From Verrucomicrobiaceae bacterium (lineage in GTDB: Bacteria; Verrucomicrobiota; Verrucomicrobiia; Verrucomicrobiales; Verrucomicrobiaceae): 64,000 nt of DNA. The stretch lies in assembly GCA_027487315.1 (NCBI GenBank), contig JAIYDW010000094.1, positions 1 through 64,000 on the forward strand, written 5' to 3'. The notes below the pieces were generated by a model. That model did not search any database, had not been told where the DNA came from, and saw only the letters and a list, made by a program, of their open reading frames with translations. How positions within the stretch are numbered: position 1 is the stretch's first letter; every line of letters starts with the position of its first letter. Position numbers and translations under genes: made by a program. This document shows positions 28,185-37,143 of this stretch, in pieces.

Positions 28185-29339
28185 ATGATTCCAGCTATCG
28201 TGGTCTGTATTGCTTTGATAGTTTACTCTCTATTCGGCTACCCACTATTGATTTCGATCCTTTCCCGCTTCAAACCAGCCGCTTCCCCCCCGCACCCGCC
28301 CTCCCTTTCCTCGGAACCCCCGCTCAGTATCGTTCTTTGCGTCCACAACGCATCGTGTCTTATCGATGCACGCCTAAAAAACCTTCTCTCTTGCGATTGG
28401 AACGGCCCCTTGGAGGTCATTGTCTATTGCGATGGTTGCACGGACGAAACAACAGATCGGCTACAATCATGGGCGTCCAAAGGCGTGAAAATCATAAAAT
28501 CACTCCACCTGCGCGGCAAAGCATCCGGCCTGAATGCAGCGATCCCTACCTGCACCTCTCCAATCGTCGTACTCTGTGATGTCCGACAAACATTCGCCCC
28601 AGACGCCCTGGAGAACCTCGTCGCCCCATTCGCAGATCCCCAAGTCGGTGCCGTCAGTGGATGCCTAGCCATCACTCCATCCGACTCGGGTAGTGGACAA
28701 GGCGTCGACCTTTACTGGCGCCTGGAATCCAAACTGCGCGAGTGGGAAGGTCGATTCGATTCGGTCATCGGTTGCACCGGCTCCATATGCGCCATACGAC
28801 GCGACCTCTTCCAACACCTCCCCGAAGACACACTCTTAGACGACGTGGTGATCCCCATGCAGATCGCCTACGCGGGTCACCGCATTCTTTACGAATCATC
28901 CGCCATGGCCTTTGACCCCCAGACTCTGGACCCGAAAGTCGAAAAAAAACGCAAACTCCGAACCCTCGTCGGCAACTTCCAAATGATTGAGCGCTACCCA
29001 CAGTGGATGATGCCCTTCAAATGCCGTCTCTGGTGGCAACTCATCTCCCACAAATACCTCCGCCTCCTCGTGCCATGGCTCCTCATGGCCGTTGCATCCT
29101 TGAGTATCATGGCTCCAAAAACTCAATTCATTCGCCTGCTCCTTGTTTCCCAATCCATCGCATACTGCTGCGCTGCCATCGGACTCCTGCTACCTCGCCT
29201 CCGCATCCGCATCGTCACAGTTCCCGCAGGCTTTGTACTCCTCCAGTACAGTTGTCTCAGCGCATTCTTCGCTTACCTAAAGCACCGCAAAAACTACCTT
29301 TCCCTCTGGCAAAAGCCCGCCCTCTCCAGTTCCACATGA
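28185..29339 (+). CDS. Family 2 glycosyltransferase (membrane)
   Basis: 384 aa; PPLSIVLCVHNASCLIDARLKNLLSCDWNGPLEVIVYCDGCTDET..; C-terminal TM helices. Confidence 0.85.
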   Translation: MIPAIVVCIALIVYSLFGYPLLISILSRFKPAASPPHPPSLSSEPPLSIVLCVHNASCLIDARLKNLLSCDWNGPLEVIVYCDGCTDETTDRLQSWASKGVKIIKSLHLRGKASGLNAAIPTCTSPIVVLCDVRQTFAPDALENLVAPFADPQVGAVSGCLAITPSDSGSGQGVDLYWRLESKLREWEGRFDSVIGCTGSICAIRRDLFQHLPEDTLLDDVVIPMQIAYAGHRILYESSAMAFDPQTLDPKVEKKRKLRTLVGNFQMIERYPQWMMPFKCRLWWQLISHKYLRLLVPWLLMAVASLSIMAPKTQFIRLLLVSQSIAYCCAAIGLLLPRLRIRIVTVPAGFVLLQYSCLSAFFAYLKHRKNYLSLWQKPALSSST

Positions 29340-30451
29340 TCCGCGCCCTCGATCGTTGGCTTCCTTCCTACCTGCGACGTTCGCGCCATCGTCCTGAGGG
29401 CACTCTTGAACAGCCGGTGCACGTCTTCATCGCCGTATGCGACCACTTCGAACCCTTCCATCACACCAATAAAGCAGGCGCATTGAGGGCGCTGATCGAT
29501 TGGGAGCAAGGCTGGCCATCACTCGTTGCCGCACACCGCGACAGCTCAGGTCGCGGCCCACGGCACACCTTTTTTTACCCCATTGAACAATACGACGAGG
29601 ACGTCATAGCCCGTCTCGCAGCTCTTTGTCAACGAACCGGTAGCGAGGTTGAAATCCATCTCCACCATGCCGATGACACCGCAGAGAGCCTGACCACCCT
29701 CCTCCAAAAAGGCATCCAAAACCTCACCTCTCACGGCCTGCTCTCCCGCAACCGGGACGGTCAACCCCATTACGGATTCATCCATGGCAACTGGGCACTC
29801 GACAACTCGCACCCCCAGAGAAAACACTGCGGAGTCGATGACGAACTCGCTGTCCTCAAAGCCACCGGTTGCTACGCCGACTTCACCCTTCCCTCCGCAC
29901 CAGATCCCACTCAAATCCGCCTAATCAACTCCATCTACTATGCCCGCGAGGACGGTCTGCCCACTTCGCATGCAAGCGGCATCCCTGCCCGCACCGGCAC
30001 CACACAAACCCTCGCTGAAAGCCCGGAGCACCTCCTCCTGATCCAAGGACCGCTCGGCCTCAATTGGCATCGCCGAAAATTTGGCCTCATCCCCCGCATC
30101 GAAAACGCCGACCTCACCTGCGCTAACCCTCCCACCCTGGATCGCTTCCTCCTCTGGACCAAACTCTGCCCCTTCGTCCAAAACGGCCCACCCTGGATCT
30201 TTGTCAAATTGCATACCCACGGCGGCATCGCTCGCAATTACAATACCCTCCTCGGTGAACCCGCCCACCGCTTCCACCGAGACCTCGCCGCCCATGCCCT
30301 ATCAAACCCTTCCCTCCGCTACCACTACGTCACCGCCCGTGAAATGACCAACCTGGTTCACGCCGCCGAATCCTGCACTGCACCTGAACCCGCTCTATCC
30401 CTGAATTTCGTCTTGCCACCGCCCCCCCACGCTCAACCCTCTTCCCGGTAA
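29336..30451 (+). CDS. Polysaccharide-deacetylase-like / uncharacterised EPS-cluster protein
   Basis: Starts MIRALDRWLPSYLRR with ATGA overlap; VFIAVCDHFEPFHHT...EVEIHLHHADDTAES...IHGNWALDN. Confidence 0.55.
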   Translation: MIRALDRWLPSYLRRSRHRPEGTLEQPVHVFIAVCDHFEPFHHTNKAGALRALIDWEQGWPSLVAAHRDSSGRGPRHTFFYPIEQYDEDVIARLAALCQRTGSEVEIHLHHADDTAESLTTLLQKGIQNLTSHGLLSRNRDGQPHYGFIHGNWALDNSHPQRKHCGVDDELAVLKATGCYADFTLPSAPDPTQIRLINSIYYAREDGLPTSHASGIPARTGTTQTLAESPEHLLLIQGPLGLNWHRRKFGLIPRIENADLTCANPPTLDRFLLWTKLCPFVQNGPPWIFVKLHTHGGIARNYNTLLGEPAHRFHRDLAAHALSNPSLRYHYVTAREMTNLVHAAESCTAPEPALSLNFVLPPPPHAQPSSR

Positions 30452-31377
30452 AATGCCAATGTCCGCTTAATCCCTTCCTTCCACGTGACCCTTGGCTCAT
30501 AACCAAACGCCTCCCTGGCCGCCGTGATGTCCGCAAGAGAAGACCGCACATCCCCAACACGCCCATCGACAAAGACAGGCTCAATCGACTGCCCCGTCAA
30601 CTCGTTCAAATCTGCCAGCAACTGCAGCAACGTCACCGACTGCCCGCACGCTATGTTAAACGTGCGGCCCGCAACTCCCTCTTCATTAGCCTGAGCCGCC
30701 GCTAGATTGGCGGCCACGGAATTCTCGACAAAGGTAAAATCCCGGGATTGCAATCCATCGCCGTGAACCACAGGTCGCTCCCCTTGAATCAACGCCGTGC
30801 AAAACTTCGCTATCACCCCCGAGTAGGGAGAATCAAATGCCTGCCGCGGGCCAAACACATTGAAGTATCTCAACGCCACGAACGGAAACCCGTAAAGCTT
30901 GTGAAACAAAAGGCCATACTTCTCCCCCGCATACTTTTGCAACGCATAGGGCGATAAAGGATTCGGCGGCAGCGACTCGTGTTTGAAGGGAGCATCCACA
31001 TCCCCATAAATCGATGACGAAGAGGCGAACAAGAAGCGCTTCACTCCCGCATCTCTTGCAGCGATAAGCATCTTCAAAGTGCCGTCGATGTTAGGTACAT
31101 GACTCGCCCACGGATCCTGAACAGATCTTGGTACAGATGGCAACGCCCCCTGATGAAAAACCCAGTCGCATCCCTCCACAAGCTTCCGTACCAGCACCTC
31201 ATCTCCAATGTCCCCCTCGACAAAATCCAGCCGATCTCCCGGCGTTTTCCAACTCAGGTTCCTGGTCGACCCAAGCAAAAGATTATCCAAAACGATGACC
31301 TCAGCTCCTTGCGAGCACAGCGCCTGCGCAAGATGAGATCCAATGAATCCGGCGCCGCCGGTGACGAGTGCTTTCAT
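30433..31377 (-). CDS. NAD-dependent epimerase/dehydratase (UDP-sugar 4-epimerase type)
   Basis: MKALVTGGAGFIGSHLAQAL; SSSIYGD; YALQKYAGEKY; start adjusted from 31452. Confidence 0.9.
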   Translation of the reverse strand: MKALVTGGAGFIGSHLAQALCSQGAEVIVLDNLLLGSTRNLSWKTPGDRLDFVEGDIGDEVLVRKLVEGCDWVFHQGALPSVPRSVQDPWASHVPNIDGTLKMLIAARDAGVKRFLFASSSSIYGDVDAPFKHESLPPNPLSPYALQKYAGEKYGLLFHKLYGFPFVALRYFNVFGPRQAFDSPYSGVIAKFCTALIQGERPVVHGDGLQSRDFTFVENSVAANLAAAQANEEGVAGRTFNIACGQSVTLLQLLADLNELTGQSIEPVFVDGRVGDVRSSLADITAAREAFGYEPRVTWKEGIKRTLAFYREEG

Positions 31378-31384
31378 GATTGAG

Positions 31385-32683
31385 TCAGGCCTTAAAATAA
31401 TGCGGCATTCCTTGCATTTGATGTGCCAGCGCATTGCGAGTGTCCACCACACGCAATGCCTGTTGAGCGATCAACGTCCAATCCACCGCCGCGTGATGCG
31501 TGGCGACCAGCACCAAGTCATGGCCCGCCAACACTTCGGCTGTCAATTCCAGACTGGCTTGCCCTGCCAATTGCGAATGCTCACGGGAAGGTCGAATCAC
31601 GGGCACATGGGGATCGTGATACGTCACCACCACTCCGCGTTCCTCCAAGAGATGCCAAAGCGCGTAGCCCGGACTCTCCCTGTCATCATCCACATTCGAT
31701 TTGTAAGCGATGCCGATCAGCAAAACACGCGCACCGCTCAAACTCACTCCGTCCGCCTCAAGAATAGCAATCACCTTGTCCACCACCTTTGCAGGCATGG
31801 CGCGATTCACCTCTCCAGCCAACTCAATGAACCGTGTCTCCTGCCCATGCTGCTTGGCCTTCCATGACAGATAAAAAGGATCGATCGGAATGCAATGTCC
31901 CCCCAAACCCGGTCCGGGGTAGAACGGCATGAAACCAAACGGCTTTGTCTTCGCTGCCGCAATCACATCCCAAACATCGATGCCCATCGCTTCATAAACA
32001 CCCTTCAGTTCGTTCACCATCGCAATGTTCACCGCACGGAAGATGTTCTCCGTCAACTTCACTGCCTCCGCCACCCGGCAATCCGCAACCGGCACCAGCG
32101 TTCGAATCGCCCTTCCATACAACGCCATGGCCTTTTCGAGACAAGCCGGAGTCAACCCTCCCACCACCTTTGGAATATCATGAACCTTGCTGTCCGGATT
32201 TCCCGGATCCTCGCGCTCGGGAGAAAAGGCCAAATGAAAATCCTGCCCGGCCTTCATTCCCGATCCTTGCTCCAAAACCTCTCGCAGTTCCGTGTCTGTC
32301 GTTCCAGGATAAGTCGTTGATTCCAAAACGACCAGCGTCCCAGTCTTGAGATGCGGTGCCAAACTCCGCCCTGTCGCCAGAACATAGCTCAAGTCTGGAG
32401 TGCGCCCCTCACCCAACGGCGTCGGTACACAAATAATCACCGCCGAACACTCACTCACACGGCTAAAGTCCGTCGTCGCCTCAAAGCGTCCGCTGGACCT
32501 CTGTTCCTGAATCAAATGACCATCAATGTGAAGAATATAGCTGCCTCCCGCATTGAGCCGCGTCACCTTTTCCAGATCGACATCGAACCCCAGCACCGTC
32601 GCCCCCACCCTGCAAAACTGCATCGCCAGCGGCAACCCCACATATCCCATCCCAACGATGCCGATTGCTTCAGAGTGTTCCAT
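31385..32683 (-). CDS. Nucleotide-sugar (UDP-HexNAc/UDP-glucose type) dehydrogenase
   Basis: 432 aa; GIVGMGYVGLPLAMQFCRVGATVLGFDVD; ESTTYPGTT; GPGLGGHCIPIDPFYL. Confidence 0.93.
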   Translation of the reverse strand: MEHSEAIGIVGMGYVGLPLAMQFCRVGATVLGFDVDLEKVTRLNAGGSYILHIDGHLIQEQRSSGRFEATTDFSRVSECSAVIICVPTPLGEGRTPDLSYVLATGRSLAPHLKTGTLVVLESTTYPGTTDTELREVLEQGSGMKAGQDFHLAFSPEREDPGNPDSKVHDIPKVVGGLTPACLEKAMALYGRAIRTLVPVADCRVAEAVKLTENIFRAVNIAMVNELKGVYEAMGIDVWDVIAAAKTKPFGFMPFYPGPGLGGHCIPIDPFYLSWKAKQHGQETRFIELAGEVNRAMPAKVVDKVIAILEADGVSLSGARVLLIGIAYKSNVDDDRESPGYALWHLLEERGVVVTYHDPHVPVIRPSREHSQLAGQASLELTAEVLAGHDLVLVATHHAAVDWTLIAQQALRVVDTRNALAHQMQGMPHYFKA

Positions 32684-32765
32684 TATGCGATGATTGGCAC
32701 GCTAGGGAAACAATTCGGCGCGTCAATGAAAACCCCATCCATCGCCGCAGTCCACTAACCTGGAT

Positions 32766-34430
32766 TTGACAGTCTCTTCGACACTGGGTAATGGCTCGAC
32801 CGTGCAATCGACCAAGCCGCCATCTCCGCCTCCCTACTTGGTCGCCCTCCTCTTTCTTGTCTTCATCGCCGCATTCCTGGGTCTCCAATTCCGTCAAAAT
32901 GCCTTCAGCAGCGACCTCGGTGGCGACCCCGACGAAGCCGCCCACGCCGTCACCGCGCTCATGGTGCACGACTACCTTTGGCATGCCCCAGGCACCTCCC
33001 CCATGGCCTTCGCCAATCAATACTACGCTGCCTTCCCCAAAGTCGCCCTCGGTCACTACCCACCCGGCTATTACCTCACCGCAGCCACCACCCTTTCTCT
33101 TTGGTGCGACCCGCGCGCCTTGATCGTTCTTCAGTCCCTGCTCATCGCTTCCCTCGCCACCGCCAGTTGGCTCTTCGCTCGCCGCTGGATCACCGCTGGT
33201 GACGGTTGGCTGGCCCTCTTCCCCAGCCTCATCCTCCTATTCCAAAACGAAGTCATCCGTGTCGGCTGTCACGTCATGGCCGATTTCCAACTCGCCTTGC
33301 TCGTCTTCGCTGCCCTCTGGGCCTGGCAAACCTATCTCAACCGCCCCTCCTATCGATCGAGCCTTGCCTTTGGCCTTTTCGCAGCCGCCGCCATCCTCAC
33401 CAAAGGCACCGCCATGGGCCTGGCCGGCGTCCCCCTCCTGACCCTGACCATGAATCGCCGCTGGCAGGACCTCACTCGCCTCAGTTGGTGGGCCGCCGCC
33501 CTGCCTGTCCTCATCTTCGCCGGCCCGTGGATGCTCTTTTCCGTCCGCTTCACTCAAGAAGGCTTCATGACTCACGATCCTGCCGCCTTCTTCAAGGACG
33601 CCCTCGAATACTACCTTCATACCCTCCCCCGATTCTTCGGCTGGCCCCTGCTCGCTCTCCTATTTTGCTCAATCATCCGTCTCCTGAAAGACATGCTTCA
33701 CCGAACCACCGATCCCGTTCGCGTCACCCTCTGGTCGGGTTGGCTCTCCATCCAGTGCCTCATCATGATCGTCCCCAGTGGCCTCTCCCCGCGTTACCTC
33801 CTCGCCGGCCTTTTACCCGCCACCCTGCTCGCCACGATCGAACTCCAAACCCTCCTGCGCCTCTTCTCAAAAAGCCATCTCAACAGCACCCGCCAAACCC
33901 AAACCTCCCGTGTCGCCTTCGCCGCTTTCACGCTCGTCACCCTCTTCTTAACCTGGCGCGTGGAACCCAAAACCGTCTCCGGCTTCTCCGCCGCCATCAA
34001 CCGCCTCCTCCTCGAAAATCCCTCTCAAAAGAAAGTCTGGCTCGTCGCCTCCGACCCCCGTGGCGAAGGCGCTCTCATCGCAGCCTCAGCCTTCAACACC
34101 ACCGACCGCACCTCCAATCATCTCACAATCCTCAGAGGCTCAAAAGCCCTCGCCAACTCCGACTGGATGGGCCGCAACTACACTCCCATCTACCAGGACG
34201 CCCGCTCCCTCCTCAAACTTCTCGACTCACTCCAAATCGACACCGCCATCATCGATCTCTCCGTCCCCGAGCCCGCCATTCGCCCCCACGAAACCGACCT
34301 CCGCCTCGCCCTCGACAAACCCCATTCCGGCTGGCACCTCGCCTGGACCCAACCCGCCACCCGTTCGCCCGGAACAACCTCGGCCACTCTTCGCATCTAC
34401 CAACGCACACCCCAGCCGCCTCAGCCATGA
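32766..34430 (+). CDS. GT39/ArnT-like membrane glycosyltransferase
   Basis: 554 aa with many TM helices; GGDPDEAAH near N-terminus; TTG start predicted. Confidence 0.75.
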   Translation: MTVSSTLGNGSTVQSTKPPSPPPYLVALLFLVFIAAFLGLQFRQNAFSSDLGGDPDEAAHAVTALMVHDYLWHAPGTSPMAFANQYYAAFPKVALGHYPPGYYLTAATTLSLWCDPRALIVLQSLLIASLATASWLFARRWITAGDGWLALFPSLILLFQNEVIRVGCHVMADFQLALLVFAALWAWQTYLNRPSYRSSLAFGLFAAAAILTKGTAMGLAGVPLLTLTMNRRWQDLTRLSWWAAALPVLIFAGPWMLFSVRFTQEGFMTHDPAAFFKDALEYYLHTLPRFFGWPLLALLFCSIIRLLKDMLHRTTDPVRVTLWSGWLSIQCLIMIVPSGLSPRYLLAGLLPATLLATIELQTLLRLFSKSHLNSTRQTQTSRVAFAAFTLVTLFLTWRVEPKTVSGFSAAINRLLLENPSQKKVWLVASDPRGEGALIAASAFNTTDRTSNHLTILRGSKALANSDWMGRNYTPIYQDARSLLKLLDSLQIDTAIIDLSVPEPAIRPHETDLRLALDKPHSGWHLAWTQPATRSPGTTSATLRIYQRTPQPPQP

Positions 34431-35620
34431 AACCCCGGCTCCTGTTCGTCTCCAATCTCTTCCCGGACGCCGATTCCCCCTATCGGGGACTCGACAACGC
34501 CACCGTCCTCCATCATCTCGCCAGCACCTACGACATTCGCGTCCTCTCCCCTCGCCCCTGGCTCCCACTCATCTCCCCCAAGTTCCCCCGCGCCCCCCGT
34601 CCCATCGACACCCCCTTCAAACCCATCTACATCCGCACCCCCTACCTCCCCAAGATCGGCGGCCTCGCCAATCATCACCTCATGGCCAAAGCTCTGCGCG
34701 GCCCCATGGCCACCCTTCACCGCTCCTTCCCCTGGGACCACGCCCTCGGCAGCTGGCTCTTCCCCGACGCCTGCGCCCTTCATCAAACCCACACCACCAT
34801 CGCCCCCCGCACCCCTTTCACCCTCATCGCCCAGGGCAGCGACGTCCACGCCTACCTGCAATCCCCCCCTCGCCGCCGCGCCATCCTCCACACCCTGAAC
34901 GCCGCCCAGGCCACCATCACCCGCAGCCGCAGCCTCGCCGAAACCCTCGCCGCCGCCGGGGCCGATCCCCAAAAACTCCATCCCATCACTAACGGCATCG
35001 ACACCCGCCTCTTCCACTACGCCGGACGCGCCGCCGCCCGTGTCGAACTCAACATCAAAATCGACGACACCCTCCTCCTCTTCGTCGGCAACCTCCTTCC
35101 TGTCAAAGACCCCCTCCAACTCGTCAAAAACTTCACCCACCTCCTCCCCCGCCTCCCCCACCATCGCCTCCGCCTCATCATCATCGGCCAGGGCCCCCTG
35201 CAAAAAGCCCTCACGACCCTCATCCACGCCGCCTCCCTCCAGGATCGCATCCAGCTCACCGGCCCCCTCCCCGCCGAAGCCGTCGCCCGCTACATGCGCG
35301 CCGCCGACCTCCTCTGCCTCACCAGCCTCAACGAAGGCCTCCCCAACGTTGTCCTCGAAGCCCAAGCCTGTGGCCTCCCCATCCTCTCCACCCACGTCGG
35401 CGGCCTCCACGAAGTCATCGACCAACCCTGGAAAGGCACCCTCACCCCCCTCCACGACCCCGACGCCTGGGTCGACGCCGCCTGCCGCCTCATCGACTCC
35501 CCCCCCGAAGGCACCCCCATCGCCACCCTCGGCGCCACCCGCACCTGGGCCGCCACCGCCGCCGCCTACCACGCCGTCATGAGCCCGGCTCCACACCTGG
35601 CCACCCCGCCTCACCCATGA
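34427..35620 (+). CDS. Family 4 glycosyltransferase
   Basis: MKPRLLFVSNLFPDADSPYRGLDNATVLHHLA; LLFVGNLLPVKDPLQLVKNF; LNEGLPNVVLEAQACGLPILSTHVGGLHEVI; ATGA overlap with upstream gene. Confidence 0.9.
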   Translation: MKPRLLFVSNLFPDADSPYRGLDNATVLHHLASTYDIRVLSPRPWLPLISPKFPRAPRPIDTPFKPIYIRTPYLPKIGGLANHHLMAKALRGPMATLHRSFPWDHALGSWLFPDACALHQTHTTIAPRTPFTLIAQGSDVHAYLQSPPRRRAILHTLNAAQATITRSRSLAETLAAAGADPQKLHPITNGIDTRLFHYAGRAAARVELNIKIDDTLLLFVGNLLPVKDPLQLVKNFTHLLPRLPHHRLRLIIIGQGPLQKALTTLIHAASLQDRIQLTGPLPAEAVARYMRAADLLCLTSLNEGLPNVVLEAQACGLPILSTHVGGLHEVIDQPWKGTLTPLHDPDAWVDAACRLIDSPPEGTPIATLGATRTWAATAAAYHAVMSPAPHLATPPHP

Positions 35621-36819
35621 AAATCCTTTGGATCAAAACCGGCACCCTCTTCCCCCCGGACACCGGCGGCCGCAGGCGCACCCTCGCCATGCTCCGGGAA
35701 ATCCAGCGCGCCGGCCACTCCGTCCACTACCTCGGACTCAAATCCCCCTCACTCCCCATCACCCCGGAAGAACAAACCGACCCCTACGCCGACACCAAAG
35801 AATGGGTCCCCTCCCACGAACCCGCCCACAGTTCCCCCCGCTTCTTCCTCGCCCTCCTGAAGAACCTCCTCTTCTCCCGCCAACCCTACGTCCTCGACCG
35901 CTACCACTCCCCGGCCTGGCGCCAGCGCATCATCGACTCCGCCACCCACGCCGACCTCGTCATCTGCGACTTCCTCACCCCCGCCCCCCACTTCGAACAC
36001 CTCTCCCTCGGCAAACCCACCATCCTCTTCCAGCACAACATCGAAGCCCAAATCTGGAAACGCCTCGCCGACACCGCTAAAAACCCCCTCAAACGCGCCT
36101 ACCTCCGCAGCCAGCACCGCCGCATGGCCCGCGCTGAAAAGCACCTATCCACCCTGTTCGACGGCGTCATCACCGTCTCCCCGGACGACACCGCCTACTG
36201 CCGCGAACACTACCACCTCACCAACATCCTCGGCCACGTCCCCACCGGCGTCGACATCACCGCCTTCCACCCCGCCCCGCATCCCCCAGCCACCCCCACC
36301 ATCGGCTTCCTCGGCTCCATGGACTGGATGCCCAACATCGAAGGCATCCACTGGTTCCTCCGCGAAGTCCTCCCCCTCGTCCGCAAGTCTCTCCCCACCG
36401 TCCGCCTGAAAATCATCGGCAGGAATCCCCCCGCCTCCATCCGCGACCTCCCACTCACCGACCCCGCCATCGAAGTCACCGGCACCGTCCCCGACGTCCA
36501 ACCCCACGTCCACGCCTGCACCCTCATCGCCGTCCCCCTCCTCGCCGGCGGCGGCACCCGCATCAAAATCTTCGAAGCCATGGCCATGGGCGTCCCCGTC
36601 GTCTCCACCACCATCGGCGCCGAAGGCCTCCCCCTCACCCCCGGCACCGACCTCCAAATCGCCGACTCCCCCACCGCCTTCGCCACCCACCTCCTCACCC
36701 TCCTTAAAGACCCCACCCTCACCGCCACCCTAGCCGCCCACGCCCGCCACCGCATGGAAACCGACTTCACCTGGGCCGCCGCCACCCACCGCTTCCTCCA
36801 CCTCCTCCCCCGCCAGTAG
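35617..36819 (+). CDS. Family 4 glycosyltransferase
   Basis: 400 aa; MKILWIKTGTLFPPDTGGRRRTLAML; IGFLGSMDWMPNIEGIHWFLREVLP; GGGTRIKIFEAMAMGVPVVSTTIGAEGL. Confidence 0.92.
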   Translation: MKILWIKTGTLFPPDTGGRRRTLAMLREIQRAGHSVHYLGLKSPSLPITPEEQTDPYADTKEWVPSHEPAHSSPRFFLALLKNLLFSRQPYVLDRYHSPAWRQRIIDSATHADLVICDFLTPAPHFEHLSLGKPTILFQHNIEAQIWKRLADTAKNPLKRAYLRSQHRRMARAEKHLSTLFDGVITVSPDDTAYCREHYHLTNILGHVPTGVDITAFHPAPHPPATPTIGFLGSMDWMPNIEGIHWFLREVLPLVRKSLPTVRLKIIGRNPPASIRDLPLTDPAIEVTGTVPDVQPHVHACTLIAVPLLAGGGTRIKIFEAMAMGVPVVSTTIGAEGLPLTPGTDLQIADSPTAFATHLLTLLKDPTLTATLAAHARHRMETDFTWAAATHRFLHLLPRQ

Positions 36820-36870
36820 CGACACCCGCCTCACCGATTCAATCGCAGCGAGCCGACAACCGAAGGCCCA

Positions 36871-37143
36871 AGGTCAGGGGCACCGATTCGACGAGTGACC
36901 CCCTGAAGCGCAAGGGGTCACCCCCCGAAACCCCACGGGTCACCCCTCCCAACCCAATGGGTCACCCCTCCAAACCTAAGGGGTCACCCACCGAAACTCC
37001 ATGGGTCACCCCTCGAAACCCCAGGAGTCACCCATCGAACCGCACGGAGTCACCCCTCCATTCCCCACGGGTCACCCCCCGAATCGCCACGGGTCAGGGG
37101 CAGAACCTCCCCCCCTGACCCATCGAAGCCGCCGGGGTCACTC
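36871..37143. repeat. 22-bp tandem array, ~12-13 in-phase units, each with a GGGT-C-ACCC type palindrome
   Basis: Units at 36871, 36893, 36915, 36937, 36959, 36981, 37003, 37025, 37047, 37069, 37091, 37113 (inverted), 37135; core consensus GGGTCACCCCTCGAAACCCCAC; no indels. Confidence 0.92.

Noticed and set aside
29003-29335. N-terminal extension of the 482-aa ORF
   Set aside because: Overlaps the end of the GT2 gene out of frame; the real start is ATG 29336.
33206-34426. N-terminal part of the 804-aa plus ORF upstream of the GT4 start
   Set aside because: Pro/Arg/His-rich out-of-frame reading of the GT39-like gene; true start is ATG 34427 with ATGA overlap.
34421-35614. 397-aa antisense ORF almost exactly opposite the GT4 gene 34427-35620
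   Set aside because: Gly/Glu/Asp/Ala/Val-dominated low-complexity translation; caused by the extreme C-ending codon use of the sense gene. The sense frame has clear glycosyltransferase motifs.
36871-37143. CRISPR array
   Set aside because: Units are contiguous 22-bp tandem repeats with no spacers and no cas genes nearby.
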